Positions 17,676-25,318 of a stretch of DNA of 64,000 nucleotides are shown piece by piece. The notes under the pieces are model-generated. The model was given only the letters and a program-made list of their open reading frames with translations, was not told the origin of the DNA and did no database searches. A program made the position numbers and the translations under genes. The stretch comes from Cohnella cholangitidis (GTDB lineage: Bacteria > Bacillota > Bacilli > Paenibacillales > Paenibacillaceae): the NCBI RefSeq assembly GCF_014107495.1, contig NZ_CP041969.1, positions 3,018,501-3,082,500 on the forward strand, read 5' to 3'. Numbering within the stretch: position 1 is the stretch's first letter; every line of letters starts with the position of its first letter.

Positions 17676-18599
17676 ATGTCCAAAAAAAGTTTGTTTGTCC
17701 TCGTATCGTTATTCGTCATCTTTAGCGCGGTAATCGCGGGGTGCGGCTCGAAAAACAACAATAACGCGTCGCCTGCAGCCGCATCGCCATCCTCGTCAAG
17801 CTCGCCGGAAGCTTCGGCAACGGCTACCGCATCCAGCAGCCCTTCGGCCTCCGAATCCCCAACGGCAGCTGCAACGCCGGAAGTCACTCTTAAAGTAGGT
17901 GCGGCAGCCGTACCGCACGCGGTTATCCTTGAATTCGTTAAGCCGGCTCTGAAGGAGCAAGGAGTGAACCTGGAGGTCGTCGTATTCGACGACGAAGGCC
18001 AATTGAACCCGGCTCTGAACGAAAAACAAATCGACGCCAACTATTTCCAACACGTTCCTTATTTAGATTCCGTTAAAGGAGAGAAGGGGTACGATTTCGC
18101 CGTGACGACGAAGGTGCACGTCGAGCCTATCGGTTTCTACTCCGATAAGCTGAAATCCAAGGACGAGATCAAAGAAGGCGCGACGATCGGCATCCCGAAC
18201 AATCCGTCGAATGAATATCGGGCTTTGGTCCTGTTGCAACAGCAAGGGTTCATCAAGCTTAAGGAAGGAATTACGACATATGAAGCAACGCCTAAGGATA
18301 TCGTAGAGAACCCTAAGAAGCTTAAATTCGTCGAAGCGGATTCCGCGACGCTGCCTCGCGCGCTGCCTGATCTGGATGGCGCGATCATTAACACCAACCT
18401 GGTGCTCGAAGCGAAGATCGACCCGAATTCCGCCCTGTTCCGCGAAGACGCGAACTCACCTTACGCGAACATTATCGTAGTCCGCACAGGCGACGAGAAC
18501 AACGAGGCGATTAAGAAACTGGATGTCGCTCTCACTTCGCCCGAAGTGAAGAAGTTCATCGAGGATACCTACGGAGTGGCTGTCGTACCGGCATTCTGA
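17676..18599 (+). CDS. metQ: MetQ/NlpA-type substrate-binding lipoprotein
   Basis: The 307-residue lipoprotein has a signal ending at AVIAGC (lipidated Cys near residue 24), a Ser/Ala/Pro/Thr-rich spacer of about 45 residues, then an NlpA-type binding domain with VGAAAVPHAVILEFVKP, IDANYFQHVPYL and GIPNNPSNEYRALVLL. It delivers the ligand to MetNI at the outer membrane face. A GGGAGTGAGAG ribosome site precedes the ATG. The spacer resembles those in the UrtA and PrsA-like lipoproteins of this window. A terminator closes the operon. Confidence 0.9.
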   Translation: MSKKSLFVLVSLFVIFSAVIAGCGSKNNNNASPAAASPSSSSSPEASATATASSSPSASESPTAAATPEVTLKVGAAAVPHAVILEFVKPALKEQGVNLEVVVFDDEGQLNPALNEKQIDANYFQHVPYLDSVKGEKGYDFAVTTKVHVEPIGFYSDKLKSKDEIKEGATIGIPNNPSNEYRALVLLQQQGFIKLKEGITTYEATPKDIVENPKKLKFVEADSATLPRALPDLDGAIINTNLVLEAKIDPNSALFREDANSPYANIIVVRTGDENNEAIKKLDVALTSPEVKKFIEDTYGVAVVPAF

Positions 18600-18636
18600 T
18601 CCGTATCGCAACCTTATTCAATAAATCTTAAGAAAG

Positions 18637-18697
18637 AACCCTCACCGGGGAGCGGAGAGACGCGAGTCTCGAAACATTCCGTAGTGAGGGTTTTTTT
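18637..18697 (+). terminator. Terminator of the metNIQ operon
   Basis: AACCCTCAC pairs with GTGAGGGTT around a loop containing an inner GAGAC/GTCTC-type hairpin, followed by T7. Confidence 0.85.
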
Positions 18698-18727
18698 GAT
18701 GATTTTTAATCCTCGCGACCACATTTA

Positions 18728-18744
18728 TGTTATATAATATTACA
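18728..18744. promoter_or_regulatory. GlnR/TnrA box I upstream of urtA
   Basis: TGTTATATAATATTACA fits TGTNA-N7-TNACA at all eight fixed positions and lies in a near-palindromic ATGT...ACAT context. It is 63 bp upstream of box II, about six helical turns. Confidence 0.8.
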
Positions 18745-18790
18745 TAATTACCGCGAATAATTAGAGTTAATGAATCATAACAACACTTTG

Positions 18791-18807
18791 TGTAAGGTAT
18801 ATTGACA
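18791..18807. promoter_or_regulatory. GlnR/TnrA box II overlapping the urtA -35 element
   Basis: TGTAAGGTATATTGACA fits TGTNA-N7-TNACA at all eight fixed positions. Its last six bases are the TTGACA of the promoter, so bound protein should block RNA polymerase. Confidence 0.82.
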
Positions 18808-18831
18808 CAAAACCTAACATAGCCATATAAT
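18802..18831 (+). promoter_or_regulatory. Sigma-A promoter of the urt operon
   Basis: TTGACA at 18802-18807 and TATAAT at 18826-18831 with an 18-bp spacer: both hexamers are ideal. The -35 is embedded in a GlnR/TnrA-type site, which suggests control by nitrogen supply. Confidence 0.88.
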
Positions 18832-18914
18832 GTAATTGCGAACGGTTGGGCTGTGGAGAGAACCAAACGTTCGGATTTAGAGAGAAACCATACTAAAGAT
18901 CGGGGAGTGGAAGG

Positions 18915-20197
18915 ATGAAGAAGGGCAATGGTTTAAAAGGATTGGTTCTGGCGTTGACGGCAAGCTTGGTGTTGGCGGGTTGCGGCAGCAATAATAACAA
19001 CGAGGCGGGTAGTTCGTCGTCGGCTCCTGCGTCGTCGTCGGCATCTTCGGCGGCTGCGTCGCCGGCTGCGGCCGGCGGAGATACGGTTAAGGTAGGGATT
19101 CTGCACTCCTTAAGCGGAACGATGTCCATCTCGGAAGTAACGGTTAAAAACTCCGAATTGATGGCCATTAAAGAAATCAACGCTAAGGGCGGCGTGCTGG
19201 GCAAACAGATCGAAGCGGTAGTAGAGGACGGCGCGTCCGACTGGCCGACATTCGCGGAGAAAGCCCGCAAGCTCTTGTCCGAAGATAAAGTCGCGACGGT
19301 ATTCGGGGGATGGACTTCCTCCAGCCGGAAAGCGATGTTGCCCGTATTCGAAGAATTGAACGGACTGCTATGGTATCCCGTTCAATACGAAGGATTGGAA
19401 TCATCCCCTAACATTTTCTACACAGGCGCTACAACGAATCAACAGATCATTCCTTCCGTTGACTTCTTGTTGGAGAAAGGGAAGAAGAAAGTGTTCTTGC
19501 TAGGCTCCGACTACGTATTCCCGCGCACCGCGAACAAAATCATCAAGGCGCAACTGGCGGCCAAAGGCGGAGAAACGGTAGCGGAAGAGTATACTCCTCT
19601 CGGACATACGGATTACACCACGATCATTGCGAAAATCAAAGAAGCGAAGCCTGACGTCGTCTATAACACGCTTAACGGCGACAGCAACGTAGCCTTCTTC
19701 AAACAATTGAAAGACGCGGGCATTTCCTCCGCCGACCTCATGACGATCTCCGTATCCGTTGCGGAAGAAGAAGTGAAAGGGATCGGGCCCGAATACTTAA
19801 CGGGGCACCTCGTGGCTTGGGATTACTACCAAACGACCGATACGCCGGAAAACAAAGTTTTCGTCGAGAACTTCAAGAAAGAATACGGCGCCGACAGCGT
19901 AACGAGCGATCCGATGGAAGCGGGTTACGTGGCGGTATACCTTTGGGCGGCCGCGGCGAAAAAGCGGGATCCTTCGAGGTGGATAAAGTGAAGGAAGCGG
20001 CTAAAGGCATCGAATTCAATGCTCCGGAAGGTAAAGTCACCATCGATGGAGATAACCAGCACATTTATAAAACGGTTCGGATCGGCGAGATCAAAGCCGA
20101 CGGTCAAATCGTGGAATTATGGAACTCCGGCGGTCCCGTTAAACCGGATCCGTATCTCGCGACGTATGACTGGGCGAAAGGTCTAAGCGATCAATAA
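18915..20197 (+). CDS. urtA: Urea ABC transporter substrate-binding lipoprotein (frameshifted as printed)
   Basis: UrtA binds urea outside the membrane. A lipoprotein signal ends at LVLAGC, followed by a Ser/Ala-rich spacer and a family-5 periplasmic-binding domain with [44 protein letters not shown] and the C-terminal [19 protein letters not shown]. The printed frame stops at 19991 after DPSRWIK. Restoring one A in the A5 run at 19959-19963 joins [20 protein letters not shown] and gives a full-length 427-residue protein to 20197. I read this as a sequence error, but a heptamer G-AAA-AAG is also present. It heads urtABCDE behind a GlnR/TnrA-type promoter. Confidence 0.88.
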
Positions 20198-20215
20198 TGG
20201 ATTATTCGCCGTTGA

Positions 20216-20256
20216 AGCTGGGGAAGTGTTCGGTGCAAGCCGGGGCTTCCCCTCGC
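20216..20256. repeat. Intergenic hairpin between urtA and urtB
   Basis: GGGGAAG at 20220-20226 pairs with CTTCCCC at 20246-20252, and the flanking AAGCT/CGCTT adds weaker pairs. There is no T-tract. Such hairpins after a binding-protein gene often stabilise its mRNA and set a higher dosage than the membrane genes. Confidence 0.6.
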
Positions 20257-20334
20257 TTATCGGTAGGCGCGTAAGGGTGGAACGCATCGACGGGAGTTAT
20301 GTGAGTTGATGTATTTGGAGCAGGGGGTTACGTC

Positions 20335-21240
20335 ATGGAAATATGGATTTCGCAAATTTTCAACGGTTTGAGCGTGAGTTCGATTCTGTTGTTGATCGCT
20401 CTTGGTCTCGCCATTACTTTCGGCTTGATGAGAGTCATCAATATGGCGCACGGAGAGTTCATCATGATCGGTGCCTATGGGGCGTACATGACCCAGCAAA
20501 TATTTAAATCAACCCTTCCCAAGAGCCTATTCGACGCTTATTTTCCCGTTGCTATACTTGTCAGCTTCGTCATCGCTTTCGCGATCGGTTACTTGCTTGA
20601 AGTGACGCTTATCCGATTTCTCTACGGCAGGCCTCTGGATAGCTTGCTCGCTACGTGGGGAGTCGGATTAATGCTCCAGCAGCTTGCTCGTTCCATTTTC
20701 GGGGCGCCTAACGTTGCGGTTGCGAGTCCTTCCTGGCTCGATGGCGGACTGACTCTATTCACGGGAGTGGTGCTTCCTTATAAACGGTTGTTCATCATTG
20801 CGCTTGTGGCGCTTTGCCTATTCGCGATGTATCTGTATATCTATCGCAGCAACGCCGGACGTCGAATGAGAGCGGTCATGCAAAATCGGGAAATGGCCGC
20901 CTGTCTCGGAATCTCGACAAGGCGCGTCGATGCGTTCACGTTCGCCATCGGTTCCGGAATCGCCGGTATAGCGGGTTGCGCGTTAACGTTGATCGGTCCG
21001 ATCGGGCCGTCTATCGGCACTTATTATATCGTGGATGCTTTTATGGTCGTCGTCCTCGGCGGCGTCGGCAAGCTGGTCGGTACCGTAGCCGGCGCGCTCG
21101 GCATCGGGGTGTTCAATACTCTGTTCGAATGGTGGTCGGACGCCTCGCTCGGCAAAGTGTTGGTATTCCTCTGCATCGTCGCCTTCCTGCAATGGAAGCC
21201 GATGGGGATGTTTGCGGTTAGAACGCGGTCCTTGGATTAG
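20335..21240 (+). CDS. urtB: Urea ABC transporter permease UrtB
   Basis: The 301-residue LivH-like permease has about eight hydrophobic helices and the UrtB-type sequences [23 protein letters not shown] and [26 protein letters not shown]. It forms one half of the membrane channel for urea. The start ATG follows a GGAGCAGGGGGTTACGTC region. It is 137 bp after urtA, with a hairpin in between, and 24-33 bp before urtC. Length is near that of UrtB membrane cores. Specificity for urea over branched-chain amino acids rests on the gene set and UrtA sequence. Confidence 0.9.
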   Translation: MEIWISQIFNGLSVSSILLLIALGLAITFGLMRVINMAHGEFIMIGAYGAYMTQQIFKSTLPKSLFDAYFPVAILVSFVIAFAIGYLLEVTLIRFLYGRPLDSLLATWGVGLMLQQLARSIFGAPNVAVASPSWLDGGLTLFTGVVLPYKRLFIIALVALCLFAMYLYIYRSNAGRRMRAVMQNREMAACLGISTRRVDAFTFAIGSGIAGIAGCALTLIGPIGPSIGTYYIVDAFMVVVLGGVGKLVGTVAGALGIGVFNTLFEWWSDASLGKVLVFLCIVAFLQWKPMGMFAVRTRSLD

Positions 21241-21273
21241 TAACAGATTAACGTATGGAAGAAGGTGATCGCG

Positions 21274-22377
21274 GTGCTATCCTCCTCTATTCTGCCGCGC
21301 CGGGTCTGGTTGCTGCTCGGCTACGCCGTCGCTGCGGCCGCATTGTTCTCCGCGCCGCTTTATTTGAACGATTTTCGGTTGAACTTGCTGGCTAAATGTT
21401 TGGCGTTCGCTATCGTCGCTCTTGGATTGGATCTGCTATGGGGTTACACGGGCATCTTGAGCTTAGGGCACGGAGTATTTTTCGGGCTGGGGGCATACGC
21501 GATGGCGATGCATCTGAAGCTTGTATCGAGCGGTTCGCGGGTGCCCGATTTTATGGATTGGATGGGGTTAACGAAGCTTCCATGGTTCTGGGAGCCGTTC
21601 AAGAGCTTTGCCTTCGCGGCGTTCATGGGCATCCTCATACCGGCGTGTTTGGCGCTTGTGCTCGGATTTTTCACCTTTCGTAATCGAATTCGCGGCGTTT
21701 ATTTTACGATTCTTACCCAAGCGCTGGTCATTATTACGGTGACTTTGTTCGTCGGACAACAGGCCTATACGGGCGGAACGAACGGACTTACCGGCTTTAC
21801 GAAGATGTTCGGATACAGTTTGAAATCGGACACAGCCAAAACCATGGTCTACTTGGCTACGGTGGTCGTCTTGATCGTGGCTTTCCTGCTTTGCAGATAT
21901 TTGGTCAAAAGCCGCTTCGGCAAGGTATTGCGGGCAATTCGGGACGGCGAGAACCGTACTCGCTTCCTGGGCTATGATCCGGCTAGTTACCAGATGACGG
22001 CTTTTGCCGTATCGGCGGGTTTGGCGGGAATCGCGGGAATGCTGTTCGTGCTTCACGTAGGGATTATTTCTCCGACGATGATGGCGATCGTGCCTTCCAT
22101 CGAGATGGTGCTACTAGTCGCGATCGGCGGACGCGGAACGTTGGTCGGCGCCGTAATCGGCGCGGTTATTATGACGCAAGCGAAGAGCGAGCTTAGCGCT
22201 TCTTATCCGGACTTCTGGCTGTTCTTGCTCGGCGCGTTGTTTATCGTGGTCACGGTGTTCTTGCCGGGCGGGATCGTCGGTTTGGTCCGTCAATTGCGCC
22301 AAACGATTATTAGGAGGCGGAGTGCGAATGAAATCAACCTCAATACTGTCGTGCCAGAAAGTAACGGTGTCGTTTGA
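21274..22377 (+). CDS. urtC: Urea ABC transporter permease UrtC
   Basis: This LivM-like permease is about 367 residues long with some ten hydrophobic segments and contains LLWGYTGILSLGHGVFFGLGAYAMAMHLK, described here by its position near residues 55-83, and YTGGTNGLTGF. It pairs with UrtB. I start it at GTG 21274 because GAAGGTGATC just upstream mirrors the 16S rRNA 3' end closely; a GTG at 21265 lies inside that site. Its last 50 bases overlap urtD. Confident as a family member. Confidence 0.9.
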   Translation: MLSSSILPRRVWLLLGYAVAAAALFSAPLYLNDFRLNLLAKCLAFAIVALGLDLLWGYTGILSLGHGVFFGLGAYAMAMHLKLVSSGSRVPDFMDWMGLTKLPWFWEPFKSFAFAAFMGILIPACLALVLGFFTFRNRIRGVYFTILTQALVIITVTLFVGQQAYTGGTNGLTGFTKMFGYSLKSDTAKTMVYLATVVVLIVAFLLCRYLVKSRFGKVLRAIRDGENRTRFLGYDPASYQMTAFAVSAGLAGIAGMLFVLHVGIISPTMMAIVPSIEMVLLVAIGGRGTLVGAVIGAVIMTQAKSELSASYPDFWLFLLGALFIVVTVFLPGGIVGLVRQLRQTIIRRRSANEINLNTVVPESNGVV

Positions 22378-23116
22378 CGGATTCAAGGCGGTCCAAGAGA
22401 TGAGCTTGGAGCTGGCGGCGGGCGAGCTTAGGTTTCTAATCGGGCCGAATGGCGCAGGCAAAACGACGATGCTGGACGCCATATGCGGCAAGGTTAAGCC
22501 GGCTTCCGGCGGCGTCGTATTCCATGGGCGCAAGGGGACGGTAGACGTTACCCGGCGCAAGGAGCATGAGATCGCGCAGCTCGGTATCGGGCGAAAGTTT
22601 CAGACGCCGTCGATCTTCACGGGATTGACGGTCGAGGAGAACTTGGAGATCGCAATGGCGCAGAATCGCGGAGTTTGGGCGACCTTGCGGGCGAAGATGA
22701 ACGCACACGACCAAGAACGCATCGATGCGGAGCTTGAGCTGATCGGTCTGGGCGATAAGAAGCGGCTTCGCGCGGGGCTTCTGTCTCACGGGGAAAAGCA
22801 GTGGCTGGAGATCGGGATGATGCTGCTGCAGGAACCGGAAATCCTCCTGCTGGACGAACCGGTAGCGGGGATGACGGATAAGGAAACGGACAAAACGGGC
22901 GAGCTGTTGCAGGAAATCGTGCGTAAACGCACGGTTGTCGTCGTGGAGCACGATATGGAGTTCGTGCGTAATTTCGCGAGCAAAGTGACGGTCATGCATG
23001 AAGGGAAGCTTCTGAAGGAAGGGTCCATGGACGAGGTGCAAAGAGACGACCGGGTGGCGGAAGTGTACCTGGGCAGGAAAAGGCGGGATTACGATGTTGT
23101 CAGTTCAACGGCTTGA
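22328..23116 (+). CDS. urtD: Urea ABC transporter ATP-binding protein UrtD
   Basis: The 262-residue LivG-like ATPase has Walker A GPNGAGKTT, signature LSHGEKQWLEIGMML and Walker B ILLLDEPVAGM. The LSHGEKQWLEI form of the signature, rather than LSYGQQR, is typical of UrtD. The ATG at 22328 is 10 bases after GGAGG; a GTG at 22322 is closer than usual. The start lies inside urtC and the stop lies inside urtE, so translation is tightly coupled across the operon. Confidence 0.92.
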   Translation: MKSTSILSCQKVTVSFDGFKAVQEMSLELAAGELRFLIGPNGAGKTTMLDAICGKVKPASGGVVFHGRKGTVDVTRRKEHEIAQLGIGRKFQTPSIFTGLTVEENLEIAMAQNRGVWATLRAKMNAHDQERIDAELELIGLGDKKRLRAGLLSHGEKQWLEIGMMLLQEPEILLLDEPVAGMTDKETDKTGELLQEIVRKRTVVVVEHDMEFVRNFASKVTVMHEGKLLKEGSMDEVQRDDRVAEVYLGRKRRDYDVVSSTA

Positions 23117-23801
23117 AGCGGGATATGGCGAGAGCGTGATTTTGCGGGACGTCTCGCTTACGGTTGAACCCGGCCAGGTCGTCTGCCTCATGGGCCGAAA
23201 CGGAGTGGGGAAGTCGACGCTGGTGAAGAGCATCATGGGGCTGCTCAAGGCCAGAAAAGGATCCGTATCGTTCAAGGGAGTAGACGTGACGAAGCGTGCG
23301 CCGGGCGAAAGGGCGAAGAAGGGGATCGGATACGTCCCGCAAGGGCGCGAGATCTTCTCGCAGTTGTCCGTCTACGAGAATCTGCGAATCGGACTCGAGG
23401 CGCACCCGGATTCCGCCAAGCGCAGGAGCAAGGCGATTCCGCAGGAGGCGATCGAGAAATTCCCGATCCTTCCGACCTTCTACAAGCGTCGCGGAGGCGA
23501 CTTGAGCGGAGGCCAGCAGCAACAGCTGGCTTTCGCGCGGGCGTTGATATCGGAGCCGGACCTTCTCGTGCTAGATGAGCCCACGGAGGGTATTCAGCCT
23601 TCTATCGTGGATGATATCCAAGACGTCATCCGATCCATTCGCGACGAGGGGAAAACGGCTATTCTTCTGGTCGAGCAAAGCTTGGATTTCGTTCGCAGCG
23701 TAGGCGATCGCTTCTACATCATGGAGAAGGGCTCCATCGTATGGCAGGGCGGACGAGAGGATCTTGACGACCCCGCGGTGATGAAGCACCTGACGATATG
23801 A
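23094..23801 (+). CDS. urtE: Urea ABC transporter ATP-binding protein UrtE
   Basis: The 235-residue LivF-like ATPase has Walker A GRNGVGKST, signature DLSGGQQQQLAFARAL and Walker B LLVLDEPTEGIQPSI; the TEGIQPSIV phrase is typical of UrtE. With UrtD it powers the UrtBC channel. It overlaps urtD by 23 bp. It is the last gene of the operon, followed by a clear terminator; no urease or urea amidolyase gene follows in this window, so urea would be used by enzymes encoded elsewhere. Confidence 0.92.
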   Translation: MLSVQRLEAGYGESVILRDVSLTVEPGQVVCLMGRNGVGKSTLVKSIMGLLKARKGSVSFKGVDVTKRAPGERAKKGIGYVPQGREIFSQLSVYENLRIGLEAHPDSAKRRSKAIPQEAIEKFPILPTFYKRRGGDLSGGQQQQLAFARALISEPDLLVLDEPTEGIQPSIVDDIQDVIRSIRDEGKTAILLVEQSLDFVRSVGDRFYIMEKGSIVWQGGREDLDDPAVMKHLTI

Positions 23802-23838
23802 GGCAAACACCGATTGCGGTGTCGCGAAAAATGGAGAC

Positions 23839-23879
23839 GGGGTGAAGAGGGTGTCATGCCTGGTCTTCGCTCCTTTTTT
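23839..23879 (+). terminator. Terminator of the urt operon
   Basis: GGGGTGAAGA at 23839-23848 pairs with TCTTCGCTCC at 23864-23873 (two wobbles), followed by T6. Confidence 0.82.
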
Positions 23880-23925
23880 CGTTCTGGAGCTGGTTCAGAC
23901 CCTGCTATGATGTTATTGTGATGAC

Positions 23926-24117
23926 CTAGTTGTAAAAACTACACCTAGATCTCTTGCAGAAGCGTTACCTTTAAGTTTAGTTGTAGAATATACATTTATT
24001 TTTTGTAAGTAAGGCCATTTTTGCGTTGTTTGACCAAACTAACTGTAATAAATCCACTTAGATTCTAAATATCAAAAGAAGAGTCGGAACTAGTTGCAAT
24101 AAATCCACTTAGATCAC
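23926..24117. repeat. Four degenerate 25-28 bp repeats upstream of cbiM
   Basis: Units start near 23926, 23976, 24039 and 24090. The shared pattern is roughly CTAGTTGTAATAAATCCAC then TTAGAT. Each is an imperfect dyad, about TAGTTGTA-N5-TACACCTA, clearest in the first. Units three and four are almost identical. Spacing is 50, 63 and 51 bp. They lie after the urt terminator and before the cbiM promoter. I do not recognise the family; an intergenic repeat family or a multi-site operator are both possible. Confidence 0.65.
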
Positions 24118-24184
24118 AATAAACCTATATCGTTTGATATTGATGGTTAAAAATTGCGACCCGAGCAGTAAGATAAAACATTAA

Positions 24185-24201
24185 TGTAATATTAGATAAC
24201 A
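24185..24201. promoter_or_regulatory. GlnR/TnrA box upstream of cbiM
   Basis: TGTAATATTAGATAACA fits TGTNA-N7-TNACA at all eight fixed positions. Its centre is about 51 bp before the start point predicted from the -10 element, the placement known for TnrA-activated promoters. Confidence 0.75.
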
Positions 24202-24207
24202 TAAACA

Positions 24208-24237
24208 TTGACGTTGAAAAAGCGATATTGGTAGAAT
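24208..24237 (+). promoter_or_regulatory. Sigma-A promoter of the cbi/nik operon
   Basis: TTGACG at 24208-24213, 18 bp, and TAGAAT at 24232-24237. One mismatch in each hexamer fits a promoter that needs activation. Confidence 0.65.
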
Positions 24238-24323
24238 AATAACAAATTAAAAGAAATTTTTCATTGATTTGTGAATAAACCTCACAAATGAAACTCGGTG
24301 AATGGATAAGGAGGGTACTCGCA

Positions 24324-24974
24324 TTGCATATTCCAGACGGCTTCTTGGACGTGAAGTCATGCCTAACGACAGGCGCGCTCGGAATCGGAGCCGTGGCGTA
24401 TAGCCTGCGGCAAACGCGCATGTCGCTTGCCCGGCCGGAAGTGCCGAAGATCGCGTTGATCGGAGCCTTCGTCTTCGCTGCCCAAATGTTGAATTTCCCG
24501 ATTGCCGGCGCGACTTCCGGACATTTTCTCGGAGGGGCGATGGCGTCGATTTTATTCGGTCCGGCCGTCGGCGTAGTCATCATGTCCGCGGTGCTGATCA
24601 TTCAAGCTTTAATCTTCCAGGACGGGGGCTTGACCGTGCTTGGGGCCAATATCGTTTGCACGGGGGTAATAGGTTCTTATGCAGGTTACGGAGTGTACCG
24701 CCTAGGAACCAAGTGGCTGCAAGGCCGCGCCACGAAAGCGGTCAGCTTCATTGCCGCTTGGTGCTCGATCGTATCCGCTTCGTGCGGGGTAGCGCTATTG
24801 CTTGCTTGGTCGGGCACTTTCCCTCTGAACGTGGCGCTTCAAGCAATGGCAGGTTGGCATAGCTTGATCGGAATCGGAGAAGGGCTGATCACGGCGCTGG
24901 TTGTTGCTTACCTGATGGAACGTAACGTAGCCTTCGAAGGAATCCCGGCCAAGAAGGAGGTAAAACTGACATGA
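24324..24974 (+). CDS. cbiM: ECF transporter S component, CbiM/NikM family
   Basis: The substrate-specific membrane subunit binds Ni2+ or Co2+. I set the start at TTG 24324: it follows AAGGAGG by nine bases and gives the mature N-terminus MHIPDGFLD. In this family the N-terminal Met-His is part of the metal site, so the earlier ATG at 24288 would bury it. The 216-residue protein has six or more hydrophobic helices and TSGHFLGGAMASI with the second metal-site histidine region. Its end overlaps the PDGLE gene by four bases. Metal choice, nickel or cobalt, cannot be read directly; the context favours nickel. Confidence 0.88.
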   Translation: MHIPDGFLDVKSCLTTGALGIGAVAYSLRQTRMSLARPEVPKIALIGAFVFAAQMLNFPIAGATSGHFLGGAMASILFGPAVGVVIMSAVLIIQALIFQDGGLTVLGANIVCTGVIGSYAGYGVYRLGTKWLQGRATKAVSFIAAWCSIVSASCGVALLLAWSGTFPLNVALQAMAGWHSLIGIGEGLITALVVAYLMERNVAFEGIPAKKEVKLT

Positions 24975-25318
24975 ATAAGCAACCGATCGTCACGGCCAAG
25001 AAAACAAAATGGATCGTCATGGCGGTCGTTACCTTGATCGCGGCAGGGTCGATTTCCTACTTTGCTTCCCCTCATCCCGACGGATTGGAGCGCGTCGCGG
25101 AAGACCATGGGTTCATCGATCAGGCTAAAGAGCCTTCCTGGACGGCATGGATACCGGATTACGAGGTTCCCGGCATTCCATCGCCTTATCTGAAAGTCGG
25201 TTTGGCCGGAGTTATAGGAGCTCTGCTGCTGTTCGGGGCATTATATGCATTGACGAAGCCGCTCGCGCGCCGCAAGGAGGCAGATGGCCATGGGGAAGGC
25301 AATCATCACCCTTCATGA
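24971..25318 (+). CDS. PDGLE-domain protein, CbiN/NikN-like ECF accessory subunit
   Basis: The 115-residue protein has one N-terminal and one C-terminal hydrophobic segment flanking an extracytoplasmic loop with the PDGLE signature (ASPHPDGLERVAEDHGF, near residues 32-48). PDGLE proteins accompany or are fused to CbiM/NikM and act as the small accessory subunit that helps load metal. The C-terminus is His-rich (DGHGEGNHHPS). It overlaps cbiM by four bases and cbiQ by about 29, so the genes are coupled. Confidence 0.82.
   Translation: MNKQPIVTAKKTKWIVMAVVTLIAAGSISYFASPHPDGLERVAEDHGFIDQAKEPSWTAWIPDYEVPGIPSPYLKVGLAGVIGALLLFGALYALTKPLARRKEADGHGEGNHHPS

Noticed and set aside
19959..19969. Programmed frameshift in urtA at G-AAA-AAG
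   Set aside because: The heptamer is weakly slippery but there is no clear stimulatory stem, the unshifted product would lack the conserved C-terminal region, and a lost A is a simpler explanation.
23880..24323. Cobalamin riboswitch upstream of cbiM
   Set aside because: I looked for the conserved GCCACTG-type B12 box and found none; the leader after the predicted start is too short for the full fold.
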